A stretch of 64,000 nt of DNA from an uncultured Chryseobacterium sp. (lineage in GTDB: Bacteria; Bacteroidota; Bacteroidia; Flavobacteriales; Weeksellaceae): contig CAJYWD010000001.1 of NCBI GenBank assembly GCA_913778505.1, forward strand, positions 1 to 64,000. The letters run 5' to 3'. The notes beneath the pieces were generated by a model, which made no database searches, was not told the origin of the DNA, and saw only the letters and a program-made list of their open reading frames with translations. A program made the position numbers and the translations under genes. The first letter of the stretch is position 1, and every line of letters begins with the position of its first letter. Below are positions 42,576 to 50,979 of this stretch, in pieces.

Positions 42576-43727
42576 TTATTCCAACCAACTCGTCTTATAA
42601 CTCGGATCTTCTACTTTGATAGCTTCTTCGGTTAATTTTAGAGGCCTGAAAGGATCTACCATCACCGCATACTCATCTGTAAATTTTTTGCCGATGCTTC
42701 GTTCCATCGCACCTGGATGCGGACCGTGGACGATGCCGCCGGGATGCAGTGAGAAATCCATCAGGTCAACGTGATTCCTGCTCATGAAATCGCCTTCCGT
42801 ATAAAATAACACCTCATCGGAATCGATATTGGAATGATTATAGGGCGCAGGAATAGATTGCGGATGATAATCGTACATTCTGGCGACGAAAGAGCAGACC
42901 ACAAAATTATGCGCTTCAAAATTCTGATGAACCGGCGGCGGCTGATGAATTCTTCCCGTAATCGGTTCGAAGTTTTTAATATTAAATTTATAAGGATAAA
43001 AATAACCGTCCCAACCTACGACGTCAAACGGATGCGTGGCGTAAATAAAATCCGTGATCTGATTTTCTTTTTTGACTTTGATGAGAAAATCACCTTTCTC
43101 ATTTTTGGGTTCCACAAACGTTGGCGGAATAATATCCCGCTCACAAAACGGCGAATGTTCCAGCAACTGTCCGAACTCATTTCGGTATCGTTTCGGTGTG
43201 TAAATCGGGGAATGTGCTTCTATAAAAAAGAAAACATTTTGCTCCGATTCCAGCTCCAGCTGATAGATAGTTCCTCGCGGAATGATGAGATAATCTCCAA
43301 CGGAAAACTTGATGTTTCCGAGCATGGTTTTCAATATTCCTTTTCCTTCGTGCACAAAAAGCAGCTCATCACATTCTGCATTTTTGTAGAAATAATCGGT
43401 GGATTGTCGCGGTTTCGCCAAACCCATTTTAAGATCGTTGTTCAGCATCAGGACCTTCCGGCTATCCAGAAAATCATCTTCTGCCGTCACTTTTGAACCT
43501 TTAATCATTCTCGGCGTCACATTTTTTTCCACCGCAATCTTTGGCGTCACGTCTTTTACATTCCCAATCGATTTGATCTGTGTCGGCCTGTAGGTGTGAT
43601 AAAGCAACGATGCGATACCGTGAAAACCCTCCGTCCCAAAGAGCTGTTCGTAATAGAATTGATCATCTTCGGATTTAAAAATCGTATGTCTTTTCGGAGG
43701 AACTTTGCCTAGCTGAATGTATCGCAT
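42576..43727 (-). CDS. hmgA: Homogentisate 1,2-dioxygenase
   Basis: Opens the homogentisate ring to maleylacetoacetate. The 383 residues start at the ATG at 43727 (MRYIQLGKVPPKRHTIFKSEDDQFYYEQLFGTEGFHG); the frame extends 41 codons further, upstream of a promoter -7 element, and is rejected. Cupin-type blocks are visible: DELLFVHEGKGILKTMLG, VGDYLIIPRGTIYQLE and the iron-binding C-terminal SLHPGGIVHGPHPGAMERS. It belongs to the tyrosine pathway with hppD and fahA, although the CoA transferase and two membrane genes lie between. maleylacetoacetate isomerase is not in the window. Confidence 0.95.
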   Translation of the reverse strand: MRYIQLGKVPPKRHTIFKSEDDQFYYEQLFGTEGFHGIASLLYHTYRPTQIKSIGNVKDVTPKIAVEKNVTPRMIKGSKVTAEDDFLDSRKVLMLNNDLKMGLAKPRQSTDYFYKNAECDELLFVHEGKGILKTMLGNIKFSVGDYLIIPRGTIYQLELESEQNVFFFIEAHSPIYTPKRYRNEFGQLLEHSPFCERDIIPPTFVEPKNEKGDFLIKVKKENQITDFIYATHPFDVVGWDGYFYPYKFNIKNFEPITGRIHQPPPVHQNFEAHNFVVCSFVARMYDYHPQSIPAPYNHSNIDSDEVLFYTEGDFMSRNHVDLMDFSLHPGGIVHGPHPGAMERSIGKKFTDEYAVMVDPFRPLKLTEEAIKVEDPSYKTSWLE

Positions 43728-43748
43728 AATCTTAAGTTTGGCGTTTTC

Positions 43749-43756
43749 CAAATGTA
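43749..43756 (-). promoter_or_regulatory. -7 element of the hmgA promoter
   Basis: TACATTTG on the minus strand, 21 bases before the hmgA ATG. It lies inside the longer open frame, which therefore cannot be translated in full from this promoter. Confidence 0.5.
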
Positions 43757-43889
43757 ATATTTTTTGGAATAATGACCACATTATCAATTTAAAATTTAAA
43801 TCGATAACTCCTGGCGACCAATGGCTTGATATTTTCATAGCTGGAGACATCTAATCAATCCAAATATTATCAGAAAAAATTTACATATT

Positions 43890-45365
43890 ATGAATGGCAC
43901 TATGATTCAGTTTTTCCATTGGTACACTCCGGGCGAATCTTATCTTTGGGATCACACGCGGGATTCGGCGCAATATCTTTCCGATTTAGGCATCACTGCC
44001 GCATGGCTTCCACCCGCCTACAAAGGCATTAATGGAGGCTATGGTGTGGGCTACGGACCCTACGATCTTTTTGACCTAGGCGAGTTTGACCAGAAAGGAA
44101 CAGTGGCTACGAAATATGGGAACAAAGAGCAGTACCTGGCAGCCGTGCAAGCCCTGAAGGACAAAAACATTCAGGTGATTGTAGACGTCGTGTTGAATCA
44201 CAAAGCCGGCGGCGATGAACTGGAAAAATTCAATGTGGTGAAGGTTGACTACAATGACCGGAACAAAGTCATCTCCGATGTCATGGAAATAGAATCTTAC
44301 ACCAAATTTACTTTCCCGGGAAGGCAAAAGAAATATTCCGACTTCGAATGGAATTTTCACTGCTTCACGGGTGTGGATTATGCGGAAGGTCAGGAAGAAG
44401 GTATTTTCCGAATCATCAATGATCATGCAAAAGATGGCTGGGACAATGTATTGGATGACGAAATGGGAAACTATGATTTCCTGATGTACAACGACATCGA
44501 ACACCGAAATCCTTTCGTACGCGAGGAATTAAATTACTGGGGCAAATGGTACCATGATTTGACAGGCTTCGATGGTGTCCGTCTGGACGCTGTAAAACAT
44601 ATCTCACCAGACTTCTACAAAGAGTGGCTCACACTACTGCGTTCCAATACAGGCAAAGACATCTTTGCGGTGGGCGAATACTGGGCGCCGGGCTATCTCA
44701 ACCTGCTGGAAGCTTACATCGATTCCACCGAAGGATGCATGAGTCTTTTTGACTCTTCATTGCAGAACAATCTTCACAATGCTTCGAAAAATGCAGATTA
44801 TGATCTTAGAAATATTTTTAAAGAAACACTTGTTGCTTCGCATCCCGACAAAGCGGTCACCGTGGTAGACAATCATGACACCCAGCCGTTACAAGCTCTG
44901 GAAGCGCCGGTAGACACATGGTTTAAGCCACTCGCTTACGCATTAATTTTGCTTAGGAAAGATGGCTATCCCTGCATTTTTTACCCCGATCTGTACGGCG
45001 CCAGCTATAAAGATCACGGTGAGGATGGCAATGAACACGAAATCTTTCTGGAGAAGGTGGATGCTATTGAAGAGCTAATCCGGGCAAGACGGGACTTTGC
45101 TTACGGCGAGCAGCGTGATTATTTTGATGACGCGCACTGTATCGGCTGGACACGCGAAGGAGACGATGAACATTCCAGCTGTGCTGTGATTATGAGCAAT
45201 AAGGATGTGAATCAAAAAGCAATGGAAGTCGGAAAGCGGTACGCAGGACAAACATTTTATGATTACACCGGACATCTGGAAGAGAAAATTACAATCGATG
45301 AGAATGGCTGGGCCACTTTCCTTTGTCCAGCGGGCAATGTGAGCGTTTGGGTGGCTGAATCGTAA
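43890..45365 (+). CDS. Cytoplasmic alpha-amylase (GH13, subfamily 5-like)
   Basis: Cleaves alpha-1,4 bonds in starch, glycogen or maltodextrin. There is no signal peptide, so it acts inside the cell. The 491-residue length matches the AmyS-like cytoplasmic group (MIQFFHWYTPGESYLWDH; TAAWLPPAYKG; VIVDVVLNHKAGGDELE). The catalytic residues are Asp233 (GVRLDAVKH), Glu263 (AVGEYWAPG) and Asp330 (VDNHDTQ). The C-terminal beta domain ends CPAGNVSVWVAES. It is followed by a strong terminator. With the secreted amylase at 47155 it would complete a two-compartment route. Confidence 0.94.
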   Translation: MNGTMIQFFHWYTPGESYLWDHTRDSAQYLSDLGITAAWLPPAYKGINGGYGVGYGPYDLFDLGEFDQKGTVATKYGNKEQYLAAVQALKDKNIQVIVDVVLNHKAGGDELEKFNVVKVDYNDRNKVISDVMEIESYTKFTFPGRQKKYSDFEWNFHCFTGVDYAEGQEEGIFRIINDHAKDGWDNVLDDEMGNYDFLMYNDIEHRNPFVREELNYWGKWYHDLTGFDGVRLDAVKHISPDFYKEWLTLLRSNTGKDIFAVGEYWAPGYLNLLEAYIDSTEGCMSLFDSSLQNNLHNASKNADYDLRNIFKETLVASHPDKAVTVVDNHDTQPLQALEAPVDTWFKPLAYALILLRKDGYPCIFYPDLYGASYKDHGEDGNEHEIFLEKVDAIEELIRARRDFAYGEQRDYFDDAHCIGWTREGDDEHSSCAVIMSNKDVNQKAMEVGKRYAGQTFYDYTGHLEEKITIDENGWATFLCPAGNVSVWVAES

Positions 45366-45404
45366 TCTGAATCGTTCGATTAATCCCGAAAAGAATTATA
45401 TTCT

Positions 45405-45446
45405 AAAAAATAATTCCCGACAAATATCTGATGGGAATTATTTTTT
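45405..45446. terminator. Strong bidirectional terminator between the amylase gene and deoC
   Basis: AAAAAATAATTCCC / GGGAATTATTTTTT, a perfect 14-base-pair stem between convergent genes, with poly-T on both strands. Confidence 0.85.
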
Positions 45447-45464
45447 ATATTATTGTCAATCAGA

Positions 45465-46208
45465 CTAATATCCTACATCTACTTTACCAGCTCCGAGGAG
45501 TGCCCCGGCAGAGGACGTTCCAATTCTCTGGATTCCCATTGCAATCATTTTTTCTGCATCGGCTGGTGTTTTTACTCCACCTGCAGCTTTCACAGGAAGT
45601 TTTCCCGCATTGTCCAGCATAATTCTTATCCCTTCGAAAGTGGCGCCGTTCGGTTTTCCAGCTTCAGTTTCATAAAACCCTGTAGAAGATTTGATAAAAA
45701 TCCGTGAAAAATCTTTTTCTTCAAAATTGTCTTGTGCCCATCTCCAGATGCTTGCTGTTAAATCTGCAATTTGGTCATCAGAAAGCGCAGCGATCTCAAT
45801 AATCCACTTCACCGTTTTACCAAAGTCCAAACCTAACCTGGTTCCTTCAACAAATTCTTTTTCTACTAAAGCGAGTTCTCCACTTTTGTAAGCCTCATAA
45901 TTGATTACAAAATCCAGCTCATCCGCACCATCCACAATGGCCTGATTGGCTTCATCCAGTTTATCCTGGGTATCATAAGTTCCCTCATGAAAGCCGATCA
46001 CCGTTCCTACGAGGACTTCAGAATTTTTTGAGATCAGATAATCCTTAATCAATTTTACATAATTAGGGCGGATCATCACTTCCTTAAAATGATAAGCAAT
46101 GGCCTCATCTGTAAGTTCCCTTACTTTTTCGAAGGTCTGCTCTTCCGTAAGCCCCGACTGTTCGGGAGTTTTCAGGTATGTGGAATCGAGATATTGGTTA
46201 ATTTCCAT
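45465..46208 (-). CDS. deoC: Deoxyribose-phosphate aldolase
   Basis: Cleaves 2-deoxyribose-5-phosphate to glyceraldehyde-3-phosphate and acetaldehyde in nucleoside salvage. The 247 residues start at the ATG at 46208 (MEINQYLDSTYLKTPEQSGLT); a TTG-started frame extends nine codons upstream. Key residues lie in VGTVIGFHEG, the Schiff-base lysine in RIFIKSSTGFYETEAG, and the second lysine in VKAAGGVKTPADAEKMI. The order of strands suits a TIM barrel. It lies downstream of an Lrp-type regulator on the same strand. Confidence 0.94.
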   Translation of the reverse strand: MEINQYLDSTYLKTPEQSGLTEEQTFEKVRELTDEAIAYHFKEVMIRPNYVKLIKDYLISKNSEVLVGTVIGFHEGTYDTQDKLDEANQAIVDGADELDFVINYEAYKSGELALVEKEFVEGTRLGLDFGKTVKWIIEIAALSDDQIADLTASIWRWAQDNFEEKDFSRIFIKSSTGFYETEAGKPNGATFEGIRIMLDNAGKLPVKAAGGVKTPADAEKMIAMGIQRIGTSSAGALLGAGKVDVGY

Positions 46209-46222
46209 AGGTACAAAAATAA

Positions 46223-46257
46223 AAAAAGGACACAAATGCGCTTGTATCCTTTAAAAA
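46223..46257 (-). terminator. Terminator between the Lrp-type gene and deoC
   Basis: On the minus strand AAAGGA and TCCTTT, with inner ACAA / TTGT, form a stem followed by TTTTTTT, downstream of the regulator gene. Confidence 0.65.
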
Positions 46258-46269
46258 ATATATCAATTT

Positions 46270-46740
46270 TTAAACTTTCAGCTGTCTGCCGATACTCTGT
46301 TCCAGCGAGATAAACGTCTCGGTTCTGGTAACGCCTTTCAGTTTCTGAATCTTATTCAAAATCTGCATCAAGTGGTCATTATCCTTGCAAAGCACTTTGA
46401 GAAAGATGGTATAATTACCAGTGGTATAATGCGCTTCCACTACTTCATTCACAAGGTTGAGATTCTTGATGGCGTCCTGATAATGGCTTGGCTGCTCCAG
46501 GAAAACGCCGATGTACGAGACCACTTTGTAGCCAATCTTTCTCGGATTGAGAAAAGATATTGAATTTTCGATGACGCCTGCCTGTTCCAGTTTTTTAATT
46601 CTCTGGTGGACTGCGGTAGTAGAAATACCCACGTGCTTAGATATGTGCGCCAGTGAGGTTTTGGCATTGTCCATGAGCATATAAATAATCTCTTTATCAA
46701 CGCCGTCCAGGTGATAGCCGGATTCAGATGCACTCTTCAT
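46270..46740 (-). CDS. Lrp/AsnC family transcriptional regulator
   Basis: A 156-residue DNA-binding regulator. The winged helix-turn-helix (DGVDKEIIYMLMDNAKTSLAHISKHVGISTTAVHQRIKKLEQAGVIE) is followed by the RAM ligand-binding domain (VVSYIGVFLEQPSH; EVVEAHYTTGNYTIFLKVLCKDNDHLMQILNKIQKLKGVTRTETFISLEQ), giving the standard layout. Target genes are unknown; Lrp proteins often respond to amino acids. It lies upstream of deoC but a terminator separates them. A long AT-rich spacer upstream probably contains its promoter. Confidence 0.93.
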   Translation of the reverse strand: MKSASESGYHLDGVDKEIIYMLMDNAKTSLAHISKHVGISTTAVHQRIKKLEQAGVIENSISFLNPRKIGYKVVSYIGVFLEQPSHYQDAIKNLNLVNEVVEAHYTTGNYTIFLKVLCKDNDHLMQILNKIQKLKGVTRTETFISLEQSIGRQLKV

Positions 46741-47154
46741 AACATTTATTTAATGGTTTAAACTTGCAATTTAAAACAAACATTTAAATGATCAAAAAAA
46801 ATATGTAAATTTTTAATATTTATTACCGACCAAAAAAATTCGCAATCAATTAAAATAACCGTTTATTATTTTTGTGATGGATGTAAATGTAGAAATTTTG
46901 TGCGAACTATAAAATCAAATTAGCATAAAATTTAGAAATGATGATATTCGAAGAGACTTAATTTTTACTGAAAAACTTTTAGTAGCACAATAATTTGGTG
47001 ATCTCTCGCTGAACCAACCATACCGTTACAAAGATGATTTTTGCAATTTTAAATTATTAATTGACAATGACTTACAGAATAAATAGCGGCGAAAATTCGG
47101 ATACAATATTTAATGATAAAAAAAGTTTATATTTAGCGTTAATATATAGACCTT
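46741..47154. other. Divergent gene-free spacer between the Lrp regulator and the secreted amylase
   Basis: About 410 AT-rich bases with no credible gene. It must hold the divergent promoters; weak matches to TAnnTTTG lie on both strands, none with a clean -33 partner. No repeat or strong hairpin was seen. Confidence 0.5.
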
Positions 47155-49974
47155 ATGAAATTTTTTTACAATCTGATTGCAATTTTCATTGCAGTCACCA
47201 CATTTGCGCAACAGCAAAATGTGACGTACAGCATTACGCCTTCTGCTTTCAACGAAGACGAATCGATCACCATCACCTTCAACGGCAGCAGCATTAATGA
47301 ATCTGCATGGAATGTGACCAATAATGCGCTCTACCTGTGGGCATGGTCACTGGACACCAATGAAGCGAACAGCCAGGATTGTCCTACAAATGGTTCATGG
47401 AGCTCCTCCAATGAAGCGAACCGACTGACTTACAATGCCGGAACCGACACGTATACCATGACTTTTGTCCCTAGAACATTCTACAACAGGACAGGTATCG
47501 GCAGAATCGGATTTCTGTTGAAAACTAAAACCGGAAACGGACAGTCCCAAGACATTACAGCAAAAGTCGGACGCTTTCAGTTTGTAACCACCACACCAGC
47601 GAATGGCAGTGTTAACTTTACAACCGCAGGCAGCAGCTTCCCGATCAATTACAGTACTTCCCTGCCGGGCAACTATGTTGTAAAATCCAATGGCAACACC
47701 ATCTACACAGCCAATAATGTGACCAGCATTTCCACTTCTATCACGGTAACGGCGGATAATAACATTGAGGTTACTGCCACTTCTTCCGGCACAACACTTA
47801 CCTCCAATTTCGTGGTAGCGCCTACGCCTGCCACACAGTCTGCAGCCATTCCTTCTTATATGAGGCCTGGAATTAATTATAATCCAAATGATCCTACAAA
47901 AGTTGGCCTTGCGCTGTATGCACCGTTGAAGAGCTACGTGCATGTCATAGGGAGCTTTAACAATTGGCAGATTTCTTCTAATTACGTGATGAAGAGAGAT
48001 GTCAGCAATACGGATCTGTTCTGGATAGAAATTACAGGACTCACACCTCAGCAAATCTATACGTTCCAATACAGAACCAACGATGGCGTAAAGGTGGCAG
48101 ATCCTTTCTCTACTCTGGTATTATCTCCGGATGATGACCCTTGGATTTCATCCTCAACTTACCCAAATATGCCAGCTTATCCAGCAGGACAACAATATGA
48201 TGTATCTGTAGTTCAGACCGCAAAACCGGCATACAACTGGACGGTTACCAATTTTCAGAAGCCTGCCAAGCAGAACCTGATTGTTTACGAAGCATTGGTA
48301 AGAGATTTCACCGCAGAGAAAAACTGGCAGGCCATGATCGACAAAATTCCTTATATCAAAGGACTTAATGTGAATGCCATTGAGCTAATGCCCGTGATGG
48401 AATTTGACGGAAACAACTCCTGGGGCTACAACCCAAGTTTCCACATGGCTTTGGACAAAGCTTACGGAACACCGGAAAAACTCAAGGAATTTATAGACAA
48501 GTGTCATCAGAACGGCATAGCGGTAATTCTGGATGTTGCGCTTAATCACGCTACCGGCCGATCTCCACTGGAAAGAATGTGGTCTACAAGTCCGAATGGC
48601 GGCTACGGAGATGTGGCGGCCAACAATCCATACTTCAACCAGGTTGCGAAACATACGTATAATGTTTACTATGATTTCAATCATTCCAAGCCTGAAACCA
48701 AATATTACGTGAACAGAGTTCTGGAACAGTGGATTACCGAATACAGAATCGATGGTTTCCGTTGGGATCTTACCAAAGGTTTTACTCAAAACTGTACACC
48801 TACGGATGAAGCTTGTACAGGTTCTTATCAACAAGACAGAGTGGATGTTCTGAAATTATACTCCGATTATCAATGGTCTTACGACCCGACTTCCTACATC
48901 ATCTTCGAACATCTGGGAGGCAATCAGGAAGAACAGCAATGGGCTAATTACAGACTTAACGAAGGCAAAGGTGTCATGATGTGGGACAACTTGGTAGGTC
49001 CATACAACCAGAACACAATGGGATACGCATCTGACAGCAATTTCAACAGAGTCGATTTCAGAAACCACGGCTTTGCCGAGAGAAGAAACATCAGCTATGG
49101 CGAGAGCCACGATGAGGAAAGATTGATGTTCAAAAACCTGGCTTACGGAAGCGTCAACGGATCTTACAGTGTGAAAGATCTGAATACCGCTTTGGAAAGA
49201 CAAAAGGCTTTTGGTGCTGTATTCTTTACCGTTCCGGGACCAAAAATGCTGTGGCAGTTCGGCGAGTTGGGATACGAGTTCAGCATCAACCGATGTGAGA
49301 ACGGCACCATCAGCAATGATTGTAGAACAGCTCCGAAACCTGTCGCTTTTTCATTAGGCTATGACACCAATGCCAATAGAAAAGCGGTTTATGATACCTG
49401 GTCAAAAATATTGGCCATCAGATTGTCCAGCCAGGTTTTCGACACAACGACTTTCACTGTAGAATCCGGGAATCTTTTGCCTAGAATCTATGTCTGGAAC
49501 GATGCATTACCTTCCACCTCCTTGAAAAATGTAGTGGTAGTGGCCAATTTCACAACAACGGCGCAAACAGTTACACCTAATTTCCCTTATGCCGGAAACT
49601 GGTACAACCTGATGGATAATTCTTCTATGAGTGCCGACGGATCCACAACGGTTGTCCTTCAGCCGGGAGAGTTCAGAATCTATGGAAATCAAACCGCTTT
49701 AGCCACTGACGAAACGAAAATTGATGCCAATAAAACATCATTGCAAATCGTTCAGAATCCCGCAACTGGCGGATTGTTAAAAATCAGATATAACAAAGCG
49801 AAAAACGGACAGATCAACATCTACGACTTAAATGGTAAACTGGTAAAATCTTTCGGACTGAAGTCTGCAAAAGGAGACGAAACATTCTCTGTGAACGGCA
49901 TCGGAACCGGAAACTATTTAGTTCAATTAAAGTCTGAAGAAGGCTTGGCAGTTTCCAAACTGATCATCAAATAG
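47155..49974 (+). CDS. Secreted alpha-amylase-family glycoside hydrolase (GH13) with T9SS sorting domain
   Basis: A 939-residue exported enzyme. A signal peptide (MKFFYNLIAIFIAVTTFAQ) precedes one or two beta-rich domains to about residue 235, then a CBM48-like module (VGLALYAPLKSYVHVIGSFNNWQ). The GH13 barrel starts near 370, with catalytic residues Asp538 (DGFRWDLTKGF), Glu585 (IIFEHLGG) and Asp653 (ESHDEERL). The last 80 residues form a T9SS type A-like sorting domain (LQIVQNPATGGLLKI, GQINIYDLNGKLVKS, GNYLVQLKSEEGLAVSKLIIK). It would degrade external starch or pullulan at the cell surface. A strong terminator follows. Confidence 0.93.
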   Translation: MKFFYNLIAIFIAVTTFAQQQNVTYSITPSAFNEDESITITFNGSSINESAWNVTNNALYLWAWSLDTNEANSQDCPTNGSWSSSNEANRLTYNAGTDTYTMTFVPRTFYNRTGIGRIGFLLKTKTGNGQSQDITAKVGRFQFVTTTPANGSVNFTTAGSSFPINYSTSLPGNYVVKSNGNTIYTANNVTSISTSITVTADNNIEVTATSSGTTLTSNFVVAPTPATQSAAIPSYMRPGINYNPNDPTKVGLALYAPLKSYVHVIGSFNNWQISSNYVMKRDVSNTDLFWIEITGLTPQQIYTFQYRTNDGVKVADPFSTLVLSPDDDPWISSSTYPNMPAYPAGQQYDVSVVQTAKPAYNWTVTNFQKPAKQNLIVYEALVRDFTAEKNWQAMIDKIPYIKGLNVNAIELMPVMEFDGNNSWGYNPSFHMALDKAYGTPEKLKEFIDKCHQNGIAVILDVALNHATGRSPLERMWSTSPNGGYGDVAANNPYFNQVAKHTYNVYYDFNHSKPETKYYVNRVLEQWITEYRIDGFRWDLTKGFTQNCTPTDEACTGSYQQDRVDVLKLYSDYQWSYDPTSYIIFEHLGGNQEEQQWANYRLNEGKGVMMWDNLVGPYNQNTMGYASDSNFNRVDFRNHGFAERRNISYGESHDEERLMFKNLAYGSVNGSYSVKDLNTALERQKAFGAVFFTVPGPKMLWQFGELGYEFSINRCENGTISNDCRTAPKPVAFSLGYDTNANRKAVYDTWSKILAIRLSSQVFDTTTFTVESGNLLPRIYVWNDALPSTSLKNVVVVANFTTTAQTVTPNFPYAGNWYNLMDNSSMSADGSTTVVLQPGEFRIYGNQTALATDETKIDANKTSLQIVQNPATGGLLKIRYNKAKNGQINIYDLNGKLVKSFGLKSAKGDETFSVNGIGTGNYLVQLKSEEGLAVSKLIIK

Positions 49975-49998
49975 GACAAATTTAATTTTAGTCAACAA

Positions 49999-50037
49999 TA
50001 AAATCGCCTCAAACAAACTGAGGCGATTTTTGTTTTT
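49999..50037. terminator. Terminator between the secreted amylase and the SRPBCC gene
   Basis: AAATCGCCTCA and TGAGGCGATTT form a perfect 11-base-pair stem with T runs on both strands, between convergent genes. Confidence 0.85.
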
Positions 50038-50567
50038 TACTTTTCTGCAAGCTCTTTGAGTTTCCCAAGACCTTCGGAGAAAGATTTGTTCATCTGCCAG
50101 GTCATCAGCGGTTTCATCGGTTTAAATAAGGTGTTGATCTCATAATCAATATTCCAGGTAACTTTGGTTTTGGAACCCTCGGAAGCCAGAAGCAAATCGG
50201 AGGTCGCAGTATCATCCATGGGCTGGATGAAGTGCATTTTAGTGCCTACTTTTTCGTTCGGAATGATGGATGTAATTTCCTGCTCACCTTCGCCCACTTT
50301 ATCATTCCCTTTATAATGATAGCCGTCGCCCACTTCGCCGCTGTTGCCACGGTAGGTAACTTGGAGGTTCGGGTCCATCTTCATCCACGGATTCCACGTG
50401 TTGAATGCTTTCATAGAATTTGTATGCTGCCATACTTTTTCCTTAGACGAATTGATGGTGATGGATTGTTCGTTATGACACCTGCTGTCAAAAAAGATGA
50501 TGGCCATCAGACAATAGACTATGATAACGGCCACAATTGCACTGATAATTTTTAGAAGTTTTTTCAT
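50037..50567 (-). CDS. SRPBCC/START-like lipid-binding family protein
   Basis: A 176-residue protein with an N-terminal membrane anchor (LLKIISAIVAVIIVYCLMAIIFF) and a SRPBCC (polyketide cyclase-like) domain: QSITINSSKEKVWQHTNSMKAFNTWNPWMKMDPN, then GDGYHYKGNDKVGEGEQEIT, and a C-terminal helix ending MNKSFSEGLGKLKELAEK. The family binds hydrophobic ligands in a helix-grip fold. The specific function is unknown. It converges on the secreted amylase with a shared terminator. Confidence 0.85.
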   Translation of the reverse strand: MKKLLKIISAIVAVIIVYCLMAIIFFDSRCHNEQSITINSSKEKVWQHTNSMKAFNTWNPWMKMDPNLQVTYRGNSGEVGDGYHYKGNDKVGEGEQEITSIIPNEKVGTKMHFIQPMDDTATSDLLLASEGSKTKVTWNIDYEINTLFKPMKPLMTWQMNKSFSEGLGKLKELAEK

Positions 50568-50979
50568 AATAAGCTAGCTTTAAGTTCATAACAAATCTAT
50601 AAAGAAATTGAATTCAAAAACTTTCCCTATGATAATATTTAACTCTTTGCTTGTTTTTAATTGATAATTTGGGCGCCTGTATCCGCCTTCCACTCCCGCT
50701 TTTTTGTCATTGCGAAAGATGTGAGATCATCAATAGAAAATTACCGGAATCTCAATGACAAAAAGAGCTCCGTTCGGGGCGCAATTTTGTCATACTTTCG
50801 ACTTTAGGTACTAAATTTGTGATTTCAACTCTATAAAAAAAAGCTTCGGCTAAGTTTATATTGAGAAGAGTCGAAATACTCAGCCCAACATCGCTTAAAA
50901 AAAACAATTAGCATAGAGATGTCACTCATAGCGGAGTCGAAGAGCTTTGAACATTAAACCTTAAATTAGGAATAAAATT
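50568..50979. other. Gene-free stretch with repeats between the SRPBCC and M3 peptidase genes
   Basis: No credible gene in 412 bases. It contains the family 3 repeat (50671-50782). A plus-strand TAAATTTG (50812-50819) with TTTG 22 bases upstream is a possible promoter, although far from the peptidase start. The stretch near 50920-50945 (GTCACTCATAGCGGAGTCG) resembles short words repeated in flavobacterial spacers. Confidence 0.5.
50671..50782. repeat. Palindromic repeat, family 3, with TTTTTGTCATTG inner stem
   Basis: GGGCGCCTGTATCCGCC opens the element and GGGGCGC closes it. Inside, TTTTTGTCATTG and CAATGACAAAAA form a 12-base perfect inverted repeat. The plan (conserved GC-rich arms, AT-rich inner stem) is the same as in family 1, but the arm sequences differ. 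Confidence 0.6.

Noticed and set aside
47061-47297. A 78-codon plus-strand frame before the secreted amylase
   Set aside because: It runs out of frame into the signal peptide region of the amylase gene and has no domain character.
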